Source: CAYLLT01 sp964591605 | GTDB lineage: Bacteria > Planctomycetota > Phycisphaerae > UBA1845 > PWPN01 | Direction: 5' to 3' | NCBI GenBank assembly: GCA_964591605.1 | Contig: CAZQEN010000310.1 | Location: forward strand, 1 to 9,270 | Length of the DNA stretch: 9,270 bases | Shown here: one piece after another, positions 1-5,721 of the stretch | How positions within the stretch are numbered: position 1 is the first letter of the stretch | Layout of the letters: each line of letters starts with the position of its first letter | Program-made: the position numbers and the translations under genes | The notes under the pieces: generated by a model | What the model was told of the DNA's origin: nothing | Database searches by the model: none | Seen by the model: the letters and a program-made list of their open reading frames with translations, nothing else

Positions 1-375
1 GTCGTGAGCAAGGGCATCTCGGCCGGACACGGACAGAATACGTACCGCGGCGGCGTGAAGATTCTGCCGGGGGCGGAGAACGCCCGCAATTTCACGCAGT
101 GCGATTCGCTGCTGCTGGGCGAGAAGTGCGGGGCGCACACGTTCCCGTACATCGAGGTGCGCAACAACACCGCCCGCATGGAGCACGAGGCCTCGACCAG
201 CAAGATCGGCGAGGACCAGCTCTTCTACTGCAAGCAGCGCGGCATCAGCACCGAGGACGCGGTGAGCATGATCGTGAACGGCTTCTGCAAGAAGGTGTTC
301 AAGGAGCTGCCGATGGAGTTCGCGGTGGAGGCGCAGAAGCTGCTGAGCGTGAGTTTGGAAGGCAGCGTGGGATGA
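1..375 (+). CDS. sufB: SufB, Fe-S cluster scaffold subunit (C-terminal part, 5' truncated by window)
   Basis: This is the last 124 codons of SufB, the subunit of the cytosolic SufBCD complex on which Fe-S clusters are built. The reading frame is open from base 1, so the gene begins left of the window; the GTG at 4 is internal. E. coli SufB is about 495 residues, so roughly three quarters is missing. The family's most conserved block is present: SKGISAGH, NFTQCDS, CGAHTFPY, EHEAST, IGEDQLFYCKQRGIS and a tail ending LEGSVG. The Cys at 100-102 matches E. coli Cys405, where sulphur is received. The Glu at 187-189 (second Glu of EHE) matches Glu434 at the SufB-SufD cluster site. The gene ends TGA at 373-375, 12 bases before an inserted toxin gene. 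Identity is essentially certain from the motifs; residue equivalences are from memory of the E. coli protein. Confidence 0.97.
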   Translation, partial: VVSKGISAGHGQNTYRGGVKILPGAENARNFTQCDSLLLGEKCGAHTFPYIEVRNNTARMEHEASTSKIGEDQLFYCKQRGISTEDAVSMIVNGFCKKVFKELPMEFAVEAQKLLSVSLEGSVG

Positions 376-387
376 TGAAGAATCATC
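371..387 (+). promoter_or_regulatory. Perfect 6-bp hairpin across the sufB stop / toxin start junction
   Basis: GATGAT at 371-376 and ATCATC at 382-387 are perfect reverse complements around the 5-base loop GAAGA. The left arm contains the sufB stop codon TGA (373-375), and the right arm ends immediately before the toxin ATG at 388. There is no strong purine-rich ribosome binding site here other than the loop itself. In the mRNA the stem could mask toxin initiation unless ribosomes finishing sufB open it. The stem is seen directly; its role is inference, and a 6-bp AT-rich stem can arise by chance. Confidence 0.35.
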
Positions 388-708
388 ATGCCTTTCGAAA
401 TTGAACTGACCCAGCTCGCAAGGGATCACCTGACCGCGATCAGGGCTTTTGACCGCTCTCGTATTGTGGACGAGATCAAGGAACAACTGGCGTATCAGCC
501 GGACGTGGAGACACGCAACCGCAAGCGTCTGGAGAACATCACTCCTGAATTCGAGCACGAGCCGCCGGTGTGGGAACTTCGAGTTGGCAACTACCGTGCG
601 TATTACGATGTATCGACCGAGATGAATACGGTGACGGTCAGAGCGGTTCGTGAGAAAAAACAGGGCCAGACGACGGAGGATCTGATCCATGATCAAGACG
701 ACGATTGA
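388..708 (+). CDS. RelE/ParE-superfamily toxin of a type II toxin-antitoxin module
   Basis: The predicted protein has 106 residues, the usual size for RelE/ParE-fold toxins. These are cytoplasmic: RelE members cut mRNA on the ribosome and ParE members poison gyrase; the sequence does not say which applies here. Residues 4-40 look like the helical hairpin that follows the first strand (IELTQLARDHL, then IVDEIKEQL). Residues 43-50 are basic (RNRKRLEN). The core strands follow at 61-75 (VWELRVGNYRAYYDV) and 82-91 (VTVRAVREKK). The WELR-x-GNYRAYY block is the family's signature strand pair, and R65 and R70 are plausible active-site residues. The tail is acidic (HDQDDD). The start is the only ATG before the homologous region. 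The last 20 bases overlap the antitoxin gene in another frame. Base composition is clearly lower in GC than sufB or sufC, which suggests acquisition by transfer. Confidence 0.85.
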   Translation: MPFEIELTQLARDHLTAIRAFDRSRIVDEIKEQLAYQPDVETRNRKRLENITPEFEHEPPVWELRVGNYRAYYDVSTEMNTVTVRAVREKKQGQTTEDLIHDQDDD

Positions 709-937
709 GGAACTCGCAAAGGACGTGAGTGGCGTCGTTGAGGCCGCACGGCACGAGCGTGTCCTGATCACCGATCATGGCAAGCCTCTGGTCCTGCTGG
801 TGGGCGTGGAAGACAAGGATGAAGAGCAATTGGAGTTAGAAGCTTCCACAGAGTTCTGGCAGATGATCCGTGAGAGTCGCAAGAGTCCAACCGTGAAGCT
901 GAAGGATGTTGAAGCTGAGCTTTTGAGGGGCGAGTGA
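689..937 (+). CDS. Phd/YefM-family antitoxin
   Basis: The predicted protein has 82 residues, typical of Phd/YefM antitoxins. These bind their own operator through the N-terminal half and wrap the toxin with the C-terminal half. Residues 1-40 have the family pattern: a helix beginning IEELAKDVSGVVEAA, then strands VLITDHGKPLVLLVGV, with the characteristic HGKP turn. Residues 45-80 are charged and probably helical (LELEASTEFWQMIRESRKS), the usual toxin-binding portion; EFWQMI recurs in related antitoxins. Translation starts at ATG 689 behind a good Shine-Dalgarno sequence (ACGGAGGA, 673-680), inside the toxin gene's 3' end. The gene lies downstream of its toxin, the reverse of the common order, so translational coupling probably sets the ratio. 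It ends TGA at 935-937, 26 bases before sufC. GC is about 53 percent in the two 60-base rows I counted (781-900). Confidence 0.85.
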   Translation: MIKTTIEELAKDVSGVVEAARHERVLITDHGKPLVLLVGVEDKDEEQLELEASTEFWQMIRESRKSPTVKLKDVEAELLRGE

Positions 938-945
938 TCACCGGA

Positions 946-953
946 AGAGAGGA
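946..953 (+). promoter_or_regulatory. Ribosome binding site deciding the sufC start
   Basis: AGAGAGGA lies 10 bases before the ATG at 964. It supports that ATG rather than the in-frame GTG at 934, which would add ten residues (starting MITGREESDQ) with no counterpart in SufC and would overlap the antitoxin stop. Confidence 0.6.
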
Positions 954-963
954 ATCAGATCAG

Positions 964-1731
964 ATGGCGTTACTCGAAATCAGGAATCTGCATGCGTCGG
1001 TAGACGGCAACGAGATCCTCAAGGGCGTTGATCTGGCGATCAACGTCGGCGAGGTGCACTCGATCATGGGGCCCAACGGGTCCGGGAAGAGCACCCTCGC
1101 GGGCGTGCTGGCCGGGCGCGAGGAGTATGACATCACCGAGGGTCAGGTGCTCTTCAATGGCAAGGACCTGCTCGACATGTCGCCGGAAGACCGGGCGGCG
1201 GAGGGATTGTTCCTGGCGTTTCAGTACCCCGTTGAAATCCCGGGCGTCTCGAGCAGCTACTTTCTGCGGGCGGCGTACAACGCGATCCGCAAGTACCGGC
1301 AGGAGCCCGAGATCGACGCGATGGACTTCCTCAAGCTCATCAAGCAGAAACTGAAGCTCGTTGAGATGGACGAGAAGTTTCTGAGCCGCGCGGTGAACGA
1401 AGGCTTTTCGGGCGGCGAGAAGAAGCGGGCCGAGATCATGCAGATGGCCGTGCTCGAGCCGAGGCTGGCGATCCTCGACGAGACGGATTCGGGGCTGGAT
1501 ATCGACGCGCTCAAGATCGTGGCCAGCGGCGTGAACCAGATGCGCGGCAAAGACCGGGCGTTCCTGGTGATCACGCACTACCAGCGGCTGCTCAATTACA
1601 TCGTGCCGGATGTCGTGCACGTGCTGGTGGACGGGCGGGTGGTCAAATCGGGCGGCAAGGAGCTGGCGCTGGAGCTCGAGAAGAGCGGCTACGCCATGTT
1701 CGGCGAGCCGGCGGGCGCGGGGGCACGCTGA
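964..1731 (+). CDS. sufC: SufC, ATPase of the SufBCD Fe-S assembly complex
   Basis: The predicted protein has 255 residues, close to the family norm of about 250. SufC is a cytosolic ABC-type ATPase that binds SufB and SufD; its ATP-driven dimerisation reshapes the scaffold so that a cluster can form. All ABC motifs are visible: Walker A GPNGSGKST at 36-44, a Q-loop with the SufC-typical FQYPVEIPGV, the signature FSGGEKKR from 148, Walker B LAILDETDSGLD with D172/E173, and the H-loop VITHYQRLL. DETDSGLD and EKKRAEI are diagnostic of SufC rather than a transport ATPase. There are no membrane segments. In most genomes sufC directly adjoins sufB; here the toxin-antitoxin pair separates them. The 99-base gap before sufD is unusually long for this operon. 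Confidence 0.97.
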   Translation: MALLEIRNLHASVDGNEILKGVDLAINVGEVHSIMGPNGSGKSTLAGVLAGREEYDITEGQVLFNGKDLLDMSPEDRAAEGLFLAFQYPVEIPGVSSSYFLRAAYNAIRKYRQEPEIDAMDFLKLIKQKLKLVEMDEKFLSRAVNEGFSGGEKKRAEIMQMAVLEPRLAILDETDSGLDIDALKIVASGVNQMRGKDRAFLVITHYQRLLNYIVPDVVHVLVDGRVVKSGGKELALELEKSGYAMFGEPAGAGAR

Positions 1732-1756
1732 GGCCTTCGTGGGAATCGGAAAACTG

Positions 1757-1784
1757 AACCGCAGAGACGCAGAGAGCGCAGAGG
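1757..1784 (+). repeat. Short tandem CGCAGAG-type intergenic repeat
   Basis: The stretch contains three near-identical steps of CGCAGAG spaced by one or two bases (CGCAGAGA, CGCAGAGAG, CGCAGAGG). I recall very similar CGCAGAGACGCAGAG strings scattered between genes in many bacterial genomes, where they are often mispredicted as peptides containing RRDAESAE. Only one copy is in this window, so dispersal in this genome is inferred. It lies in the sufC-sufD spacer, outside any credible gene. Confidence 0.55.
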
Positions 1785-1787
1785 ATT

Positions 1788-1811
1788 TCAGATCTGATAG
1801 TTGAGATCTGA
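1788..1811 (+). repeat. 8-bp perfect inverted repeat upstream of sufD
   Basis: TCAGATCT (1788-1795) and AGATCTGA (1804-1811) are perfect reverse complements around the 8-base loop GATAGTTG. The structure ends 19 bases before the sufD ATG and is not followed by a run of T, so it does not look like an intrinsic terminator. It could be an operator, an RNA processing or stabilising stem, or the edge of the neighbouring repeat. Function unknown. Confidence 0.4.
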
Positions 1812-1830
1812 GAATTGTGAACCCAGAACC

Positions 1831-3165
1831 ATGACCACAGCAACGCAGCAGACTTCCAACAGTTTCATTGACGCCTTCGGACAGATCGAAAAGCGCTTCG
1901 GCGCGGACGGGCAGTCGTGGTTCGCCCCGGTCCGGCAGGCGGCGATCGCGCAGTTTGCCAGGCTGGGTTTTCCGACGCCGCGGGACGAGGACTGGCGATT
2001 CACGAACGTCGGGGCGATCGCGCGGGGGCAGTTTGAGCTGGCCGGGGCGGCGCCGGTGGCGGCCAGCGCGCTGGAGCCCTGCACCTTCGGGGAGCAGCAT
2101 CGGATCGTGCTGGTGAACGGGCATTTTTCCGCGGAGCTCTCGAGCCTGGGGGGTCTGCCGCGCGGGGTCCATGTTTCCAGCCTGGCCGGGGAGCTGCGGC
2201 AGGCAAGACCGGTTTTCACGCAGCATTTCGCGCGTCACGCGCGGATTGATGACCAGGCGTTCACGGCCCTGAATACGGCATTCGTGCAGGATGGCGCGTA
2301 CGTCGAGATCGCGCGTGAGCAGGTCGTCGAGTCGCCGATTCACATCGTCTACGTTTCGACCAGCGCCGGGCGGCCGGGCGTGTCCTATCCGCGCGGGCTG
2401 GTCGTGGCGGGCGAGAACTGCCAGGCTGCGATCGTCGAGACCTATGTCGGCCTGGGCGGCGAATACTTCACCAACGCGGTGACGGAAATCGTGGCGGCCG
2501 AGGGCGCGGTGATCGAGCACTACCGGGCGCAGCGGGAGAGCGAATCGGCATACCACGTCGGCCTGCTGCATCTGTACCACGGCCGCAGCGCGAACATCCG
2601 CAGCCTGAGCCTCAACTTCGGGGGCGGACTCGTGCGTAATGACGTGGTGGCGGTGCTCGACGGCGAGGGGGCCGACTGCACGCTCAACGGGCTGTACGTG
2701 ACGCGCGGGACGCAGCACGTCGACAACCATCTGCGGGTCGAGCACGCGCAGCCGCACTGCCATAGCTGGGAGTACTACAAGGGCATCCTGGACGGCGATT
2801 CGCGGGGCGTGTTCACGGGGCGGATCGTCGTGCACAAGGGCGCCCAGAAGACCGACGCCAAGCAGACCAACATGAACCTGCTGCTCTCACGCGAGGCGCA
2901 GGTCGATACGAAGCCGCAGCTCGAGATCTACGCCGACGACGTGAAGTGCACGCACGGGGCGACGATCGGACAGATCGACGATACGTCGCTGTTCTACCTG
3001 CGTTCACGCGGCATCCGCGAGGCCGAGGCGCGCAGCATTCTGATCTACGCGTTCGCCGCCGAGACGCTGGACCAGATCCGGATACCGGCGCTTCGTGGGC
3101 GGCTGGAGGGCCTCCTGTTCGAGCGGCTTGCGGGGGGCGAGCGGCTCAGGGGGATGCTGGGATGA
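1831..3165 (+). CDS. sufD: SufD, partner subunit of the SufBCD Fe-S scaffold
   Basis: The predicted protein has 444 residues, within the range for SufD. SufD pairs with SufB in SufBC2D and is needed for iron entry and cluster formation at the SufB-SufD interface. The N-terminal part has the typical PTPRDEDWRFTNVGAI segment near residue 50. The C-terminal beta-helix half carries SWEYYKGILDG, GVFTGRI, HKGAQKTDAKQTNMNLLLS, EIYADDVKCTHGATIGQID and FYLRSRGI. His375 in KCTHGAT matches the conserved E. coli His360, which works with the SufB Glu at the cluster site. The start is taken at ATG 1831 because the protein then begins like other SufDs. No clear Shine-Dalgarno sequence precedes it (ACCCAGAACC), unlike its neighbours. 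An in-frame TTG at 1801 would start inside the inverted repeat and is less likely. The stop overlaps the sufS start (ATGA at 3162-3165), implying coupled translation. Confidence 0.96.
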   Translation: MTTATQQTSNSFIDAFGQIEKRFGADGQSWFAPVRQAAIAQFARLGFPTPRDEDWRFTNVGAIARGQFELAGAAPVAASALEPCTFGEQHRIVLVNGHFSAELSSLGGLPRGVHVSSLAGELRQARPVFTQHFARHARIDDQAFTALNTAFVQDGAYVEIAREQVVESPIHIVYVSTSAGRPGVSYPRGLVVAGENCQAAIVETYVGLGGEYFTNAVTEIVAAEGAVIEHYRAQRESESAYHVGLLHLYHGRSANIRSLSLNFGGGLVRNDVVAVLDGEGADCTLNGLYVTRGTQHVDNHLRVEHAQPHCHSWEYYKGILDGDSRGVFTGRIVVHKGAQKTDAKQTNMNLLLSREAQVDTKPQLEIYADDVKCTHGATIGQIDDTSLFYLRSRGIREAEARSILIYAFAAETLDQIRIPALRGRLEGLLFERLAGGERLRGMLG

Positions 3166-4451
3166 TCACTGATGCCACTCGGCAGCGGGTCGCGCCGGGT
3201 GCCGCTCCGCTGGACGTGCAGCGCATCCGGGAGGACTTTCCGATCCTGCACCAGCAGGTGCACGGCCGGCCGCTGGTGTACCTGGACAACGCCGCCACGA
3301 CGCAGAAACCCAGACCGGTCATCGACGCGATCAGCCGCTACTACGAGCGCGACAATGCGAATATCCACCGGGGCGTGCACGAGCTGAGCGTGCGGGCGAC
3401 GGATGCGTACGAAGCGGCGCGGCACCGGATTGCGCGGTTTATCGGCGCAGCGCGATGGGAGGAAACCGTCCTGACGCGCGGCACGACCGAGTCGATCAAC
3501 CTGGTCGCGCAGACCTACGGGCGGCAGCACGTCAAAGCCGGCGATGAAGTGCTCATCACCGGCATGGAACACCATTCGAACATCGTTCCGTGGCAGCTCC
3601 TGTGCGAGCATGCGGGGGCGCGGGTGCGGGCGGTGCCGTTCACCGATTCGGGCGAGATCCCGCTCGAGGAGTACGAGCGGCGGCTGACCGAGCGGACGAA
3701 GCTGGTGGCGGTTACGCACGTTTCAAACGCGCTGGGGACGGTCAACCCGATTCGCGAGATGATCCGCGTGGCGCATCGGCGCGGGATTCCGGTGCTGGTG
3801 GACGGGGCGCAGGCGGTCGCCCACATGAAGGTGGACGTGCAGGAGCTCGATGCCGACTTCTATGCGTTCTCGGGGCACAAGCTGCTGGGACCGACGGGGA
3901 CGGGCGTGCTGTACGGAAAGAGCTCGCTGCTGGAGAGCATGCCGCCCTGGCACGGCGGCGGGGACATGATCACCTCGGTGACGCTCGAGAGGAGCACCTA
4001 CAAGACCCCCCCCTACCGCTTCGAGGCGGGCACGCCGCACATTGTCGGCGGGATCGGGCTGGCCGCGGCCGTTGAATACATCGAGAAGATCGGCCTGGAG
4101 GCGATCCATGCCCACGAGCGCGACCTGCTGGGATACGCCACGGAGGCGCTCGAGTCGATACGCGAGCTCCGCATGATCGGAACGGCGCGGGAAAAGGCCT
4201 CCGTTCTCTCGTTCGAGCTCTACCGGACGCCCGAGCACCGCGAGGAAGAGCTGATCCATCCGCACGATATCGGGACCATTCTGAATCACCTGGGAATCGC
4301 GATCCGCACGGGCCATCACTGCGCACAGCCGGTGATGGACCGCTATGGCATCCCGGCCACTGCCCGGGCGTCGCTGGCCCTGTATAATACCCGGGATGAG
4401 ATTGATGCCCTTGTGCGGGGCATCGCGAAGGTGATGCAGGTACTGGGATAA
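3162..4451 (+). CDS. sufS: SufS, PLP-dependent group II cysteine desulfurase (SufU-dependent type)
   Basis: The predicted protein has 429 residues, slightly longer than the usual 405-415. SufS removes sulphur from cysteine, holds it as a persulphide and passes it to a carrier. The N-terminal landmarks are YLDNAATTQKP and NIHRGVHELS. TRGTTESINLVA and MEHHSNIVPWQ follow, then DGAQ. The PLP lysine is K240 in SGHKLLGPTG. The catalytic cysteine is C387 in RTGHHCAQPVM. H368, in IHPHD, aligns by spacing with Bacillus His342, which takes over a SufU zinc ligand during transfer, so the protein is matched to SufU rather than SufE. The K-to-C distance is 147 residues against about 137 in E. coli and B. 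subtilis. The extra residues lie around 353-364 in a charged stretch (RTPEHREEEL). ATG 3162 overlaps the sufD stop; the longer upstream extension of this frame is antisense-like shadow of sufD and is not used. Confidence 0.96.
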   Translation: MITDATRQRVAPGAAPLDVQRIREDFPILHQQVHGRPLVYLDNAATTQKPRPVIDAISRYYERDNANIHRGVHELSVRATDAYEAARHRIARFIGAARWEETVLTRGTTESINLVAQTYGRQHVKAGDEVLITGMEHHSNIVPWQLLCEHAGARVRAVPFTDSGEIPLEEYERRLTERTKLVAVTHVSNALGTVNPIREMIRVAHRRGIPVLVDGAQAVAHMKVDVQELDADFYAFSGHKLLGPTGTGVLYGKSSLLESMPPWHGGGDMITSVTLERSTYKTPPYRFEAGTPHIVGGIGLAAAVEYIEKIGLEAIHAHERDLLGYATEALESIRELRMIGTAREKASVLSFELYRTPEHREEELIHPHDIGTILNHLGIAIRTGHHCAQPVMDRYGIPATARASLALYNTRDEIDALVRGIAKVMQVLG

Positions 4452-4465
4452 GGAAGGGATGATTA

Positions 4466-4627
4466 AGAGCCGCGTGGCTTCAGCCCGCGCGGCCTTGCGA
4501 ACGGGATGAACGTGATGATTGGCCAACGCTTCGCGTCTGAGCTCGCGTATAGAAGAATGGGCGGCGCTTCGGCGAATGAAGCGTTCACACCGGCCCAAGG
4601 GCCGCGCGGGCTGAAGCCCGCGGCTCT
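4466..4627. repeat. 162-bp element with about 32-bp terminal inverted repeats (REP-pair / MITE-like)
   Basis: The left arm is 4466-4497 and the right arm 4596-4627. The reverse complement of the left arm matches the right arm over about 30 of 33 aligned positions, with one single-base gap on each side. Each arm has its own hairpin core. In the right arm, CGCGGGCT (4605-4612) and AGCCCGCG (4615-4622) are perfect complements; the left arm is imperfect. A second inner pair, AACGCTTC (4525-4532) and GAAGCGTT (4578-4585), lets the whole element fold further. This resembles two REP sequences in opposite orientation, as mobilised by RAYT transposases, or a small non-autonomous element. No obvious target-site duplication flanks it and it encodes no transposase. 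The minus strand is open across it (peptide with SSDAKRWPIITF), which I take as a non-coding shadow. It fills the sufS-sufU gap and ends three bases before the sufU ribosome binding site. Confidence 0.75.
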
Positions 4628-4642
4628 GTGAAGGCAACTGTG

Positions 4643-5125
4643 ATGTCTGAACTCGACGATCTGTACCAGGAAGTGATTCTCGATCACTACAAGCGGCCGC
4701 GGAACCGGCGGCGGCTGGAGGGCTCGATCAGCAAAGCGGAGGGTCGCAATCCGCTGTGCGGGGATCATGTGACGGTTTCGGTGGCGATCGAGAACGGCGT
4801 CGTACGGGACGTGGCGTTTGAGGGGGGCGGGTGCGCGATTTCGACGGCGTCGGCGTCAATGATGACGGAGATGCTCAAGGGCAAGACGCTGGAGGAGGCC
4901 AAGGCGCTCTTCCGGAAGTTCCACGCGCTGGTGACAGGGGAAGAGGTGCAGGAGGAAGGGCCGGGGCTGGGCAAGCTGGAGGTGTTTTCGGGGGTTTGCC
5001 AATATCCGGTCCGGGTGAAGTGCGCGACGCTGGCGTGGCATACGCTCGATGCCGCCCTGACGGGCCGGGGCGAGACGGTTTCGACGGAAGGGACGTCGGA
5101 CGAGAGTTTTTCGGGGGGCGATTGA
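4643..5125 (+). CDS. sufU: SufU, zinc-dependent sulphur transfer protein
   Basis: The predicted protein has 160 residues; B. subtilis SufU has about 147. SufU is a cytosolic, zinc-bound relative of IscU that accepts the persulphide from SufS and hands sulphur to SufBCD. The N-terminal DDLYQEVILDHYKRPRN is the SufU/IscU family opening. Zinc ligands are visible as C39 and D41 (NPLCGD), C64 (GGGCAIS) and C127 (RVKCATLAWHTL). The stretch at about 92-119 between the second and third Cys (TGEE to KLEVFSGV) is the insertion that separates SufU from IscU. C119 is an additional cysteine. The C-terminal tail after 138 is polar and probably disordered (GETVSTEGTSDESFSGGD). The start at ATG 4643 has GAAGG at 4630-4634. 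An in-frame GTG at 4628 would leave no room for that site. It follows sufS after the inverted-repeat element. Confidence 0.95.
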   Translation: MSELDDLYQEVILDHYKRPRNRRRLEGSISKAEGRNPLCGDHVTVSVAIENGVVRDVAFEGGGCAISTASASMMTEMLKGKTLEEAKALFRKFHALVTGEEVQEEGPGLGKLEVFSGVCQYPVRVKCATLAWHTLDAALTGRGETVSTEGTSDESFSGGD

Positions 5126-5299
5126 CGGGCGGCGTGTACGGCGGGCCCCAGGCGTCGCCAAAGGGGTGGTGGAGAGGGCGGCGTTTGCGTGTGAACCCCT
5201 CGCTTGCGCTTCGGGCTCTACCGTGGTGCCGGCGCGAGGCTGCGGGGGTGGACCAAGGGCCGGCGGGGATACCGCTGTCGTGCTGAGGGAGGGCCGGAT
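5126..5299. other. sufU-sufT spacer with a repeat-like motif
   Basis: This 174-base gap has no credible gene. The sufT frame is open back to about 5204, but that extension (arginine-rich, LYRGAGARLRGW) does not resemble SufT. At 5197-5218 lies CCCTCGCTTGCGCTTCGG followed by GCTC, whose reverse complement GAGCCCGAAGCGCAAGCG is a string I recall as a dispersed intergenic repeat in planctomycete-like genomes; dispersal here is inferred, with a single copy in the window. No promoter or T-rich terminator is apparent, so sufT may still be read from the suf promoter. Confidence 0.4.
5286..5293 (+). promoter_or_regulatory. Ribosome binding site deciding the sufT start
   Basis: AGGGAGGG lies 6 bases before the ATG at 5300. 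It is the strongest Shine-Dalgarno match in the SUF block and supports that ATG over upstream in-frame starts in the spacer. Confidence 0.65.
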
Positions 5300-5710
5300 A
5301 TGTCAGATCTTCCGCAGAACGGCGCCATTGCCCAGCAGGACGGCGCGCAGACCACCTCCGCACCCGAAGCGGAACCGGGCCTGAATCCGATCGACCAGCT
5401 CCGGGCGAAGGATCTGGAAGCCCGCGTCGTGGAGGTGCTGCGCACCGTCTACGATCCGGAGATCCCGGTCAACATCTACGAAATGGGGCTGGTCTACGAG
5501 ATCCGCACGACAGCCGAGGGTGCGGTGCACGTGGCCATGACGCTGACGTCGCCGGCCTGTCCGGTGGCCGGTTCGCTGCCGATCGAGGTGGAGCAGAGGA
5601 TCCGGTCGATCGAAGGGGTGACTTCGGTGCGGGTGGACATCGTGTGGGAGCCGCCGTGGAGCCCCGAGAAGATGTCCGAGGCGGCGAAGCTGCAGCTCGG
5701 GTTCATGTGA
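5300..5710 (+). CDS. sufT: SufT-like MIP18/DUF59 Fe-S maturation protein
   Basis: The predicted protein has 136 residues. It belongs to the MIP18/DUF59 family, whose SUF-linked members are called SufT and help to load Fe-S clusters onto target proteins in the cytosol. Residues 1-35 are a low-complexity polar leader with no signal peptide. The domain then runs from about 37. It shows DPEIPVNIYEMGLVY (52-66), MTLTSPACP (80-88) with the conserved C87, VTSVRVDIVWEPPW (107-120), and the ending MSEAAKLQLGF, all standard for SufT. The position directly after sufU at the end of a suf operon supports the name. Outside that context the same domain appears in phenylacetate oxidation (PaaD) and in apo-protein carrier work, but the WEPPW and MSE-A-LQLG pattern favours SufT. 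It ends TGA at 5708-5710, 11 bases from the convergent hypB stop. Confidence 0.92.
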   Translation: MSDLPQNGAIAQQDGAQTTSAPEAEPGLNPIDQLRAKDLEARVVEVLRTVYDPEIPVNIYEMGLVYEIRTTAEGAVHVAMTLTSPACPVAGSLPIEVEQRIRSIEGVTSVRVDIVWEPPWSPEKMSEAAKLQLGFM

Positions 5711-5721
5711 CGCGGGCGCTT

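Noticed and set aside
934..963. A sufC start at GTG 934
   Set aside because: It overlaps the antitoxin stop and adds residues not found in SufC; ATG 964 has a properly spaced ribosome binding site.
1788..1811. The 8-bp stem as an intrinsic terminator of sufC
   Set aside because: No run of T follows the stem and sufD, on the same strand, starts 19 bases later as part of the same operon.
970..2835. A 621-codon open frame on the minus strand opposite sufC and sufD
   Set aside because: It is the antisense shadow of two certain genes in GC-rich DNA, rich in Arg, Pro and Ala with no domain I can recognise; it spans the sufC-sufD gap only because stops are rare.
4466..4627. The inverted repeats as a CRISPR array or an insertion sequence
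   Set aside because: There are only two arms in opposite orientation with no regular direct repeats or spacers, and there is no transposase gene within.
4463..4768. A 101-codon minus-strand frame over the inverted-repeat element, with the peptide SSDAKRWPIITF
   Set aside because: It runs through both repeat arms and into sufU antisense; its peptide is explained by the repeat DNA and has no ribosome binding site or domain.
5204..5299. A longer sufT starting upstream in the spacer
   Set aside because: The extension is arginine-rich, comes from repeat-like DNA, and the strong AGGGAGGG site is placed for the ATG at 5300.
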